Notes: generated from the sequence alone by a model not told the origin. Counted from the stretch's first letter, positions 1-6,670 are shown. The stretch is DNA of 10,859 nt from Deltaproteobacteria bacterium (GCA_030627475.1 DAOURZ010000018.1:1-10859); one strand, 5' to 3'. Translations and numbers: made by a program.

Positions 1-30
1 AGTGCAAACACATAAGCGAATAACTTTGAG

Positions 31-103
31 GAACCCGGTGCGGTAATTCCGCACGCCGGGGGATGTGAGGGGGCAGTCAGGTAACTGGCTGTCCTACCTT
101 GAT
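31..103 (+). mobile_element. 3' end of a group II intron (domains V and VI)
   Basis: The stretch folds as the catalytic end of a bacterial group II intron. Domain V is a hairpin with GCGG (40-43) pairing CCGC (49-52), a two-base CG bulge (54-55) and a GC-rich lower stem (34-38 with 56-60). It is followed by the usual TGTGAGGGGG linker. Domain VI is a 10-bp stem (71-80 with 85-94, GTAA loop) followed by an unpaired A at 96, seven bases before a predicted 3' end ...TTGAT at 103. Spacing and branch-point position match the family. The base of domain V is weak: where GAGC normally pairs with GTTC, this copy has GAAC facing GGGGA, leaving mismatches at the catalytic triad. The rest of the intron and any reverse transcriptase gene lie outside the window, so I cannot say whether it is complete or an orphan fragment. 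Confidence 0.75.
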
Positions 104-119
104 GTAGCCAGGTTTTCTT

Positions 120-209
120 GTGACCAAAAAAGACATAATCGAAGTTTTGGAAAATATTCAAAATAAAATTGAAGATAAGAAAACGAAAGAAATTTTGTAT
201 CCTATTTAA
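120..209 (+). pseudogene. Short frame after the intron, possible IS66-type transposase N-terminal stub
   Basis: A GTG-started frame of 29 codons begins 16 bases after the predicted intron 3' end, with AGG seven bases upstream as a possible ribosome site. It encodes a charged helical peptide (VTKKDIIEVLENIQNKIED..., ending EILYPI). From memory, the style resembles the N-terminus of IS66-family TnpC proteins of Desulfobacterota. After the EIL residues the likeness stops and the frame ends at TAA, as in a truncated copy. Group II introns often sit in or beside insertion sequences, which fits. It could equally be a chance frame. No other IS66 piece is visible up to the promoter at 296. Confidence 0.3.
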
Positions 210-295
210 TTTTCGAGGTAATGAGCAGTCTGTGAAAATATAACCATGTGTAAACAAAGCCTTTTTGTAAACTAAAAATGAGTTTTACCACGATT

Positions 296-323
296 TTTAC
301 ATAGGATATAAATGGGGTATACT
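296..323 (+). promoter_or_regulatory. Sigma70-type promoter for the plus-strand lipoprotein gene
   Basis: TTTACA (296-301) and TATACT (318-323) are each one base from consensus and are separated by 16 bases. The expected transcription start is near 330. The only plus-strand gene downstream is the lipoprotein at 514, giving a leader of about 180 bases. That leader would contain the weak hairpin at 333-354 and the REP-like hairpins at 363-447. Confidence 0.55.
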
Positions 324-332
324 TTAAATTAG

Positions 333-354
333 CGCCTTTCGGGCGGACTTTTTT
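333..354 (+). terminator. Weak terminator-like hairpin in the leader
   Basis: CGCC (333-336) pairs with GGCG (342-345) around a five-base loop, and a run of six T follows at 349-354. A four-pair stem is short for an efficient terminator. It lies only a few bases after the predicted start of the promoter at 296-323, so if active it would attenuate that transcript. It may instead be the end of an older inserted element. Confidence 0.3.
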
Positions 355-362
355 GAGTTTTC

Positions 363-447
363 ACTCGTTCCGTGGCTCTGCCACGGAACGCCTTGCTGAG
401 GCAGAGCCTCACAGGATGTGTTCCCAGGCTGAGCCTGGGAACGAGTG
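363..447. repeat. REP/REPIN-like cluster of three hairpins
   Basis: Three near-perfect hairpins lie in 85 bases. The first (366-390) has an 11-bp stem, CGTTCCGTGGC with its complement, and a TCT loop. The second (397-411) has a 6-bp TGAGGC/GCCTCA stem with an AGA loop. The third (420-442) has a 10-bp GTTCCCAGGC/GCCTGGGAAC stem with a TGA loop. The outer ends, CACTCGTTCC at 363 and GGAACGAGTG at 438, are inverted copies, so the whole unit is itself an inverted repeat. GTTCC...GGAAC hairpins like these are a common dispersed intergenic repeat in proteobacteria and cyanobacteria and are often linked to RAYT transposases. No RAYT gene is in the window. Confidence 0.75.
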
Positions 448-513
448 GAACCTATTGATAAAATTGACCAAAGAATGGAGGAAATTCCTATACTATTTGG
501 AGAAAATTCAGCT

Positions 514-993
514 ATGTTACACAATATGAAAAAGCGCATTATTTTTATTCTTTTTTCTTTTTTTCTTCTGGGTTGTGATCAAAGTTCTTCACCTGTTTTT
601 CAAGAAGAGATCAGAGGACTCAAGCTTGTACAGTTGATTACCGATAAAGACGCCCTGCATGCCATTAATCAGCTTCACGGCAAAAAGATAAATGTGGCAA
701 GCGGCATGGTTGCCTTTTATCAGGGGGAAGGAGAAAAAGCGACTGTATGGGTTTCCGAATCATTCAGTACGGATGATGCAAAACAGCAGACAGAGATTAT
801 GATAGAAAAGATGAGATTGAGTAGAAGATCGCCGTTCAGTGATTATGAGGAGATAGGGCAGAATGGGGTGAAGATCTATTCATTCAAAGGTATGGGGCAG
901 AAGCATTATATATTTAGAATCAGTAAGAGTATCTATTGGATAACAGCAAATCCCTGTACGATTGATGAATTGTGTAAAAGCATCGTGGGATAG
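514..993 (+). CDS. Putative lipoprotein of unknown function (159 aa)
   Basis: The N-terminus has a lysine-rich start, a phenylalanine-rich hydrophobic stretch and a lipobox ending LLGC, so the mature protein should be exported by Sec, lipidated on that cysteine and anchored in a membrane. The first residues after the cysteine are DQSS. An Asp at +2 is an inner-membrane retention signal in enterobacteria but is not reliable elsewhere. The mature part of about 140 residues mixes helix and strand, with no catalytic motif I recognise. It has two cysteines near the C-terminus (NPCTIDELC). I chose ATG 514 because GGAGA lies ten bases upstream; ATG 526 is an alternative, and the frame is open back to 445. 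The gene converges on the minus-strand operon with only nine bases between stop codons and no visible terminator. Being an expressed lipoprotein is likely; its role is unknown. Confidence 0.75.
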   Translation: MLHNMKKRIIFILFSFFLLGCDQSSSPVFQEEIRGLKLVQLITDKDALHAINQLHGKKINVASGMVAFYQGEGEKATVWVSESFSTDDAKQQTEIMIEKMRLSRRSPFSDYEEIGQNGVKIYSFKGMGQKHYIFRISKSIYWITANPCTIDELCKSIVG

Positions 994-1002
994 AACCTGT
1001 AT

Positions 1003-1884
1003 TCATCTCGGCAGGGCTAAACTTGAAAACCATTCAACCATCTGCTTTCGGCACTCCTGGCAGTCAGTATTCGATTTGTGGTACTGATCATATTGTGCCA
1101 TCAGGGTATTTGCATGTTCTCCATAAATATTGGTCAAGCTTTTCTTTCTGCGAAAAGCATCCATGCAGGAATAAACCATACCATCCTGCGCTGAAATAAT
1201 CAGGGCAGCAGGGCATGGGGCATTCATGAGTACTGTTCGTGATGCAACATCAGGAGACGCCTTTTCAAGGATGTCCTGACTACATATAGTTGATACGATT
1301 TCAGTAGCCTCCGCAGAGTTGCTGTGGCCATAGTAAACTTTGTGTACCTTTTTGAGAAGATCTTCATCTTCTGTCAGAAAAAACGTATCTGTATTCAGGT
1401 AAAGAGCAGGTAAAAGGAAAGAGCTGTTGAATCTGTCAAAAAGACCGGCAAGTAATTTACTGTCAGTCTGCCTGTCGGTTAAAACAACCGGCATCAAAAC
1501 GAGTCTCGAAGCCTCCCTGTGCTCAGTGCTTTCTATGTCAAAAGCACGTATTGACCGTTTCCAGGACTGGTAATAATAGTTGAAGTTGTAATCTATGTCC
1601 TTTACCGTTTCCAGAGAAACACGGTGGATAAAGTTAACATAAAACCGGGCAAACAGGTTATCCTTAAGAAACACCATGATGTTCTTCTGAATGTATTCCA
1701 GAGGGGGCATACCTTCGGACAGATTCTCCGCCATAAAATAAAAATGAGATGTAAAATTCATATACGAACACAGGTTTGACAGCGTCCGGCAAAGGCTCTC
1801 AAGCTGTTCCCTGTCTTGTTTGCCCAGTACTACAAATATTTTCTGTAAAACCGGTTTTAGATTTGTTTGAAAATCGTTATTCAT
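1003..1884 (-). CDS. Stand-alone SPASM-like domain protein (293 aa)
   Basis: The C-terminal quarter carries C224-x15-C240, then a 34-residue stretch and C275-x2-C278, with a GMVYSC context. This is the pattern of a SPASM/twitch segment, which in radical SAM maturases binds an auxiliary iron-sulfur cluster. There is no CxxxCxxC motif, so the protein is not itself a radical SAM enzyme. The first 200 residues are mostly helical and unrecognised. The start at ATG 1884 has AGGA five bases upstream and lies 19 bases after the stop of the radical SAM gene. The frame could open at 1974, but that form would overlap the neighbour by 71 bases and has no ribosome site. The tight spacing suggests the two proteins are made together, and I infer that this one assists the radical SAM enzyme. 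Separate SPASM proteins are known, for example in the GeoRSP system, but I cannot assign this one to that family. Confidence 0.7.
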   Translation of the reverse strand: MNNDFQTNLKPVLQKIFVVLGKQDREQLESLCRTLSNLCSYMNFTSHFYFMAENLSEGMPPLEYIQKNIMVFLKDNLFARFYVNFIHRVSLETVKDIDYNFNYYYQSWKRSIRAFDIESTEHREASRLVLMPVVLTDRQTDSKLLAGLFDRFNSSFLLPALYLNTDTFFLTEDEDLLKKVHKVYYGHSNSAEATEIVSTICSQDILEKASPDVASRTVLMNAPCPAALIISAQDGMVYSCMDAFRRKKSLTNIYGEHANTLMAQYDQYHKSNTDCQECRKQMVEWFSSLALPR

Positions 1885-1903
1885 TATTTCCTGCTCACAG
1901 GCA

Positions 1904-3187
1904 TTACGACACAATCCGTTTGCCTCTATCAAGAGAATTGGTTTTCCAGAGGGCCTGAATCTTTTGGATTTCATTGTAATTCATACAATCCGTCTCATAG
2001 TTGTTCCCGATGGAAAGATACGCCGGCCTATTGGTGCTCAAGGGTTTAATCTTGTATTCATCATAATGCCGGGTCATGTACGTACCAAAGTAAATCTGCA
2101 TCTGCTGGGAGTTTGTATTGCCAATAATTTTGACTTTATTTGTCTTCATAAATTCCAGAGTCTTAACTGCATCCTCGAAGGTTTCATATGGAAGACCAAA
2201 AATGGTAAAAAGTTCTACTTCTATTTTTTCGCTCTGGGCCAGATTGACTGCTTCAGCCACTCTTTCAACGGATATATGCTTGCCAAGTTTCGCCAGAACC
2301 CGTTCTGAGCCTGATTCCAATCCAAAGGCAATGGTACTGACACCTGCACGCTTCATTATTTTTATTACTTCAGGGTTCACGAGGTCTGCCCGGGTCTGCA
2401 GCCACATCTGCATATCAAGACCTTCTGACAGCATTCTGTCAAAAATTTCCATAAGGCGTGCAGGCTTAAGGGAAATATTTGGATCGGCAAACCAGAGTCT
2501 CTTTACGCCGTTTTTCCTGATCCACTTGATTTCCTCAATGACTCTATCAATTGAATGGAAACTTACTTTGTGCTTGAATGCATTGGGTGTGTAACAGTAT
2601 ATGCAGTCGTGAGGACATCCGCGAGAGGTAAGCATAATTGCTTCATTCATCCGTGAGTAGTCGAATGTATCATCAAGATAGGGAGAGGGATAAAGGTCAA
2701 GATCAGCCGCCGCATCAAGTCCTGGCGTATCAAAGACTTCGCCACTTGCATCTTTATAGCTGACACCCAAAAGATTGGAAAAGGGCGTCCCGTTTTTGAT
2801 GGCCTGTGCAACATGCAAGAGCGTTTCCTCACCCGAAGATCGAGATATATAGTCAATATCAGGTAGTTCGGAAAAAGCCGAAGATGGCATAAACGTGGCT
2901 TGCGGTCCCCCTATGGCGACCTTGATATCTCTGTTTAGTGACTTTATGAGCTTTGCAAGACCATTCACATAAAGCATAGTCTTCTGATAGGCCGACAGCC
3001 CAACTAGGGCGGGATTAAACCTTTGGATAATCTCGCAAAGATTTGTACGCGAGATATGTGTATTCTCTCCAAGAGACAATATTTCGGTATTAAAACCTTT
3101 TGATTTGAGAAATGATGCAATATATCCCAGCGAGATAGGAGTCAAGGATAGAGAAAAAGGATTTATATCAATAAGTAATACATTCAC
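1904..3187 (-). CDS. B12-binding radical SAM protein (427 aa)
   Basis: Residues 1-150 form a cobalamin-binding Rossmann-type domain, starting NVLLIDINPF and including IGGPQATF and SSGEETL. It lacks the DxHxxG lower-ligand motif, as is usual in this class. The radical SAM core follows, with C191-PHD-C195-IY-C198 for the 4Fe-4S cluster, FADPNIS and the GLESGS motif near residue 290. The class includes methyltransferases, ring-forming enzymes and many uncharacterised members; the substrate cannot be read here. I chose GTG 3187 because AAAGG lies eight bases upstream and family members begin at this point. The frame is open to 3244 without a ribosome site. The usual GGPH is GGPQ in this copy. It follows a lipoprotein gene by 68 bases and precedes the SPASM-like protein by 19, so it is probably cotranscribed with both. 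Confidence 0.88.
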   Translation of the reverse strand: MNVLLIDINPFSLSLTPISLGYIASFLKSKGFNTEILSLGENTHISRTNLCEIIQRFNPALVGLSAYQKTMLYVNGLAKLIKSLNRDIKVAIGGPQATFMPSSAFSELPDIDYISRSSGEETLLHVAQAIKNGTPFSNLLGVSYKDASGEVFDTPGLDAAADLDLYPSPYLDDTFDYSRMNEAIMLTSRGCPHDCIYCYTPNAFKHKVSFHSIDRVIEEIKWIRKNGVKRLWFADPNISLKPARLMEIFDRMLSEGLDMQMWLQTRADLVNPEVIKIMKRAGVSTIAFGLESGSERVLAKLGKHISVERVAEAVNLAQSEKIEVELFTIFGLPYETFEDAVKTLEFMKTNKVKIIGNTNSQQMQIYFGTYMTRHYDEYKIKPLSTNRPAYLSIGNNYETDCMNYNEIQKIQALWKTNSLDRGKRIVS

Positions 3188-3255
3188 AATGCAAACCTTT
3201 ATAAGAGATGAATTTGTCACAGCCAAGGAAAAATCGAAAACCACTTCGAAGCGCT

Positions 3256-3873
3256 TTATTCCAAATTTCCCCCCCTTTTTTTCTCCAGTTGAATATCAAG
3301 CTGTTTTAGTTTCTCTATTATTTCTTTAATATTCTGATTTTCTATTACCAGCTTTTCGTGTTTTTCCTTTAAAGTTTTGTTTTCCTGCTTTAAATTTGTG
3401 ATAAAAGTTTTTAATTTATTACAACTATTTGCATTTTTTATTAATTCATTACAACGGCTTTTATTTTTTATTAATTCATTACAACAGCCTTCATTCTTTA
3501 TTAATTTCTTTAAAAGGCTCATCAGATATTGCACAGAGCTTCTTTGTTCGGCTACTTCCGGATCAAGTGAGATATATTTCTCCAGATTTTTAAATGCGTG
3601 CTTGTAATCGGGTTCAGGGTTTTTGAAGTGTGAATAAAGCAATGATAGATAATAATAAGAGGTCTGTCTGGAGAATGAGTTGGTTTCGCTTTTCAGAGCG
3701 TTTTCCAGGTGAGAAATTTCAGTTTTAATTTCTTTCGTTTGTAAGGTAAGATAATAGGTTGAATCTTTTATCTTTTTTGTCTGGTGTACACAACCAGTAA
3801 TGCAAATTACAATACAAAGTAAGAAAAATAAAATAATTAGCTTGCTTGCCTTTAAAAGATAGTTTGGTTTCAC
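3256..3873 (-). CDS. TPR/coiled-coil lipoprotein with a cysteine repeat (205 aa)
   Basis: A signal peptide with a strong hydrophobic core ends in a lipobox (ITGC, C28). Residues 40-115 are helical and look like one or two TPR-type repeats (YYYLSLLYSHF, then AFKNLEKYISLDPE). Residues 122-155 are a tandem 10-residue repeat (NELIKNKSRC type, about 3.5 units) that places a cysteine every ten residues. Residues 155-200 form a charged coiled coil. The GTG start has GGAGG three bases upstream. It lies 45 bases after the GGDEF sensor gene, so it is probably translated from the same message. Lipoproteins of similar layout (QseG/YfhG) sit next to GlrK-type sensors and act on their periplasmic domain. 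By analogy this one may tune the upstream sensor; that is inference, and there is no sequence proof of homology. Confidence 0.8.
   Translation of the reverse strand: MKPNYLLKASKLIILFFLLCIVICITGCVHQTKKIKDSTYYLTLQTKEIKTEISHLENALKSETNSFSRQTSYYYLSLLYSHFKNPEPDYKHAFKNLEKYISLDPEVAEQRSSVQYLMSLLKKLIKNEGCCNELIKNKSRCNELIKNANSCNKLKTFITNLKQENKTLKEKHEKLVIENQNIKEIIEKLKQLDIQLEKKRGGNLE
3409..3510 (-). repeat. In-frame 30-bp tandem repeat inside the lipoprotein gene
   Basis: The sequence ATTACAAC recurs on the plus strand at 3418, 3448 and 3478, an exact 30-base period. Between copies, TTTATTAATTC is nearly identical. The period equals ten codons, and the repeat encodes the (N/K)(E/K)LIKNxxxC units of the lipoprotein. 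Such repeats can expand or contract without breaking the frame. Confidence 0.85.
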
Positions 3874-3918
3874 ACGCCTCCATTAGGAATCAATTTATTT
3901 TGTCCCTATTCCTGACAA

Positions 3919-5259
3919 TCACTTTTTTCTTCGATTCACCAAAAACACACTACCGGGAATTTTTTTTGCATGTTCTTTTAGTTCTGCGGCAATCTCTCCA
4001 ACTTTAATATGACTTATCTGCTCTTTCCCCTTATTTGAAATAACAACAGCAATGGAAATAGACATAATCGGAAATTTTATTTTCTTGCCCTGGCGTGTTT
4101 CCCCCAGGATATAACCATTTGCCCTGTCTTTGGTATTGTAAAAGTCAACAACCTTTTTGTCAAACTCTTCGATAATATTAGTGCAAAGTTTCTTGTACCT
4201 TTTTATAGTTGTTAAGAGTGCAAAATCATCTCCCCCGATATGCCCCACAAAATCATCATTTGTTCCATCTTTGGCAGTTGTTTTTTGAATAATTCCGGCA
4301 GTTGTTTTGATCATTTCATTGCCTGCTACATATCCATAATGATCATTGAACGATTTGAAATTGTCTATATCCAGTAAACAGAATGTCACAGATTTGTTTG
4401 CTGTCAGTCTTTTTTTAAGAACATTCTCAATTGCTATTCCACCTGGCAACCTTGTTAACGGATTTGCATTCAAGTTGGCTTCTTCCAGAGATGCTAACAG
4501 ATGAGCCATTTTAATAAAAGCATTTGCAAGTTCACCTAATTCATCCTGAGCCGTAACATCCGGAATATGATTGAATCGGCCTCTTGATATCTCATCTGTT
4601 GCTATTGTCAGCTGTTTGATAGATCTTGCAATATTGCCAGTCGTCAGAGCTGCTGCGCCTACACCCAGAATGATGCCAAGACTTGATAATATAAAAGTAA
4701 TGCGAAACGCTTTTAATCCGGCATCACTATTCTTTATAATCATCTGGGTTTGCTTTTCTTTTATATTCAATATCATCATTTGAATCAGAGCTATTAATTC
4801 GTCTAACTTATTTCTGATTTTTGCATCATATTCCTTTGTAATGCTTGATAATTCATCACCTGTATTTTTTATCCGATCTTTGTAAAGATTATTAAATTCA
4901 TTATGGAGAATTGATAACTGTTTTGAAAAAATATTTTGGTATTTTTTAATAGCTTGTATTTTAGATACAAGCATATCGAATTCATTACTTCGCTGCCAAA
5001 ACAGTTCCAGTATCTCCTGACTATCCAGAATTAAATAGCGACGGCCATAAGATTCTTGTGCCAGAAGGCTATTGAGCATATTATTAGCAGCTTCCAGCAA
5101 AACAATATCATGTTCTATAATATTTTTGCTGGTCATGTTTGCTTCATTAAGACTTGAAAGAGCGACTATACTTATCAGGATCATAACCATAAAAATCGGT
5201 AGATATCCCAAAATTATTTTTGTTGAAATGCTAAGTTTCCGGAGTTTGATTAAGAACAC
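3919..5259 (-). CDS. Membrane sensor with HAMP and GGDEF domains, putative diguanylate cyclase (446 aa)
   Basis: Two membrane segments (about 14-36 and 187-208) flank a 150-residue all-helical periplasmic domain whose QESYGRRYLILD stretch recalls CHASE3 or GlrK-type sensors. A HAMP linker (about 209-262, ending DELGELANAF) leads to a GGDEF domain (about 266-440) that begins NPLTRLPGG. The first metal-site motif, DIDNF (297-301), and guanine-binding N305 are present. The signature is GGDDF (342-346) rather than GGDEF. The GHxxGD motif reads GYVAGN, so a guanine-contacting Asp is Asn (N314). The RxxD inhibitory site reads TNDD. Cyclic-di-GMP synthesis is therefore likely but not certain. I chose GTG 5259 because AAGG lies ten bases upstream; a TTG at 5280 lacks a ribosome site. 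It seems to be first in an operon with the lipoprotein, radical SAM and SPASM genes. No clear promoter is visible. Confidence 0.85.
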   Translation of the reverse strand: MFLIKLRKLSISTKIILGYLPIFMVMILISIVALSSLNEANMTSKNIIEHDIVLLEAANNMLNSLLAQESYGRRYLILDSQEILELFWQRSNEFDMLVSKIQAIKKYQNIFSKQLSILHNEFNNLYKDRIKNTGDELSSITKEYDAKIRNKLDELIALIQMMILNIKEKQTQMIIKNSDAGLKAFRITFILSSLGIILGVGAAALTTGNIARSIKQLTIATDEISRGRFNHIPDVTAQDELGELANAFIKMAHLLASLEEANLNANPLTRLPGGIAIENVLKKRLTANKSVTFCLLDIDNFKSFNDHYGYVAGNEMIKTTAGIIQKTTAKDGTNDDFVGHIGGDDFALLTTIKRYKKLCTNIIEEFDKKVVDFYNTKDRANGYILGETRQGKKIKFPIMSISIAVVISNKGKEQISHIKVGEIAAELKEHAKKIPGSVFLVNRRKK

Positions 5260-5321
5260 GAGATGGGGGCCTTTTATCAATTTATTGAAGAAATGAAACC
5301 ATTTTTGTTACATTTAAAACG

Positions 5322-5339
5322 TTGGGAACGTGGACGAAA
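5322..5339. repeat. Single terminus related to the MITE at 10632-10811
   Basis: TTGGGAACGTGGACGAAA here matches 17 of 18 bases with 10629-10646 in the other intergenic region. No inverted partner was found nearby, so this is a solo end or a relic. It occupies the 176-base gap between dinB and the GGDEF gene, in which I see no other clear signal. Confidence 0.5.
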
Positions 5340-5435
5340 CAGGTTGACATATAGATGGCAAATGTCTGATGAAAAGACCTGCTTTGGAGAATATTCCGAC
5401 ACAGCAATCCCAATGGATAGTTTATAATAGATTTT

Positions 5436-6605
5436 TTAATTTTGCAAGAGCGTACCAGGACGGACACTTTTGTCACCAAATTTATCAGATATTGAATCCA
5501 GTGTGGCATTTAACTTTTCTCTTTTTGAAGATGACTTGTCTTGCTGAAAAAGAGAAAGCTGGGTTTCCGTGCCAAAAAGATTGAGTTGCGAAAGAGAGAT
5601 ACCCAAGAGCCGAACAGGCTTTTTGCCTACTTTTGTTTTTTTAAGAAGGCAGCATGATGTTGCATATATTTTAAAACCATCATTAGTGTGGTTAAACAGT
5701 GTTGTTGACCTGGTTATTTGAACGAAATCGCTATATTTTACCTTCAATGTGATGGTTTTACCGATAATACTCTTGCTTCGCATCCGACGAGCCACTTTAT
5801 TGGATAGAGATAGAAGTTCTTTTTTTGCAAGCTCCATATTTAAAATATCCCTGACAAAAGTTTCTTCATGGCCGATAGATTTCACTTCATGTTCAGGCTC
5901 AACATCTCTTTCATCTATTCCCATGGATAATTTATGCATCTTCACACCATGTTTGCCAAATTTTTGCTTTAAAAGCTCAACCGGCATTCGGCTCAGATCT
6001 TCAAAAGTATGAATGTTAAGGCAGGCCAAGGCTTTTGTTGTCTTTTTTCCTACGCCCCACAATTTGTTAACGGAAAGTGGATTCAAGAAGTCATTTATTC
6101 TGTCAGCCGGTACTATTATTAACCCATCAGGCTTGTCTATATCCGAAGCAATCTTTGCTACAAATTTGCACGAAGCCACTCCGGCTGAAACCGTCAAACC
6201 GATTTCATTTAAAACTACTTGTTTGATTTTTTTTGCAATTTCAACCGGTGTTCCAAAAAGTTTTGTAGAATTTGTTACATCTAAAAATGCTTCATCTATG
6301 GATAAAGGCTCAATCAGTGGAGTGAAAAGATAAAATATTTTGAAAATCTTTTTTGAAATCTCCTGGTACCTTGACATCCTGACAGGCAGAAAGATCCCTT
6401 TCGGACAAAGACGCATAGCTCTTGCTATAGGCAAAGCTGAATGAACACCGAATTTTCGAGCTTCATATGAAGCCGATGATACCACTCCTCTTTCGTTGCT
6501 GCCGCCCACAATAACCGGCTTTCCTTTCAAAGCCGGATTATCCAGCACTTCAACGGCTGGATAAAAGGCATCCATGTCGAGATGAATAATTGCTTTTTTA
6601 AACAC
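5436..6605 (-). CDS. dinB: DNA polymerase IV (Y-family translesion polymerase, 389 aa)
   Basis: Y-family polymerases copy past damaged bases with low fidelity. The catalytic carboxylates are visible in HLDMDAFYPAVE (D10, D12) and SIDEAFLD (D104, E105). The ribonucleotide-excluding steric gate is Tyr15, as in Dpo4, where E. coli has Phe13. GVASCKFVAKIASDIDKPDG and the helix-hairpin region LWGVGKKTTKAL are typical. The C-terminal tail holds QLSLF (349-353), a standard clamp-binding motif, and a second similar QLNLF (340-344). I chose GTG 6605 because AGGA lies eight bases upstream and it aligns with the E. coli start. A GTG at 6653 would add 16 residues without a ribosome site. It lies downstream of tRNA-Leu and its terminator, so it needs its own promoter, which I could not identify. 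No LexA-type palindrome was seen. Confidence 0.95.
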   Translation of the reverse strand: MFKKAIIHLDMDAFYPAVEVLDNPALKGKPVIVGGSNERGVVSSASYEARKFGVHSALPIARAMRLCPKGIFLPVRMSRYQEISKKIFKIFYLFTPLIEPLSIDEAFLDVTNSTKLFGTPVEIAKKIKQVVLNEIGLTVSAGVASCKFVAKIASDIDKPDGLIIVPADRINDFLNPLSVNKLWGVGKKTTKALACLNIHTFEDLSRMPVELLKQKFGKHGVKMHKLSMGIDERDVEPEHEVKSIGHEETFVRDILNMELAKKELLSLSNKVARRMRSKSIIGKTITLKVKYSDFVQITRSTTLFNHTNDGFKIYATSCCLLKKTKVGKKPVRLLGISLSQLNLFGTETQLSLFQQDKSSSKREKLNATLDSISDKFGDKSVRPGTLLQN

Positions 6606-6670
6606 GTCGTTATTCCTGAAGCGTTTCAAATGGAACTTAAACGTTTTGGGCACAGTTCACAATTTGCCAC

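Noticed and set aside
1885..1974. Longer start for the SPASM-like protein, adding 30 residues including a CxxxC
   Set aside because: It would overlap the radical SAM gene by 71 bases and lacks a ribosome site, whereas ATG 1884 has AGGA at good spacing.
1964..2594. Plus-strand open frames of 114 and 158 codons
   Set aside because: They lie opposite the well-supported radical SAM gene and show no recognisable protein features.
3409..3510. Thirty-base periodic repeat resembling a short CRISPR array
   Set aside because: There are no unique spacers between copies, the period equals ten codons, and the repeat is in frame within a convincing lipoprotein gene.
5282..5509. Minus-strand open frame of 75 codons between dinB and the GGDEF gene
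   Set aside because: It overlaps the 3' end of dinB in another frame, spans the repeat relic and has no ribosome site or familiar sequence.
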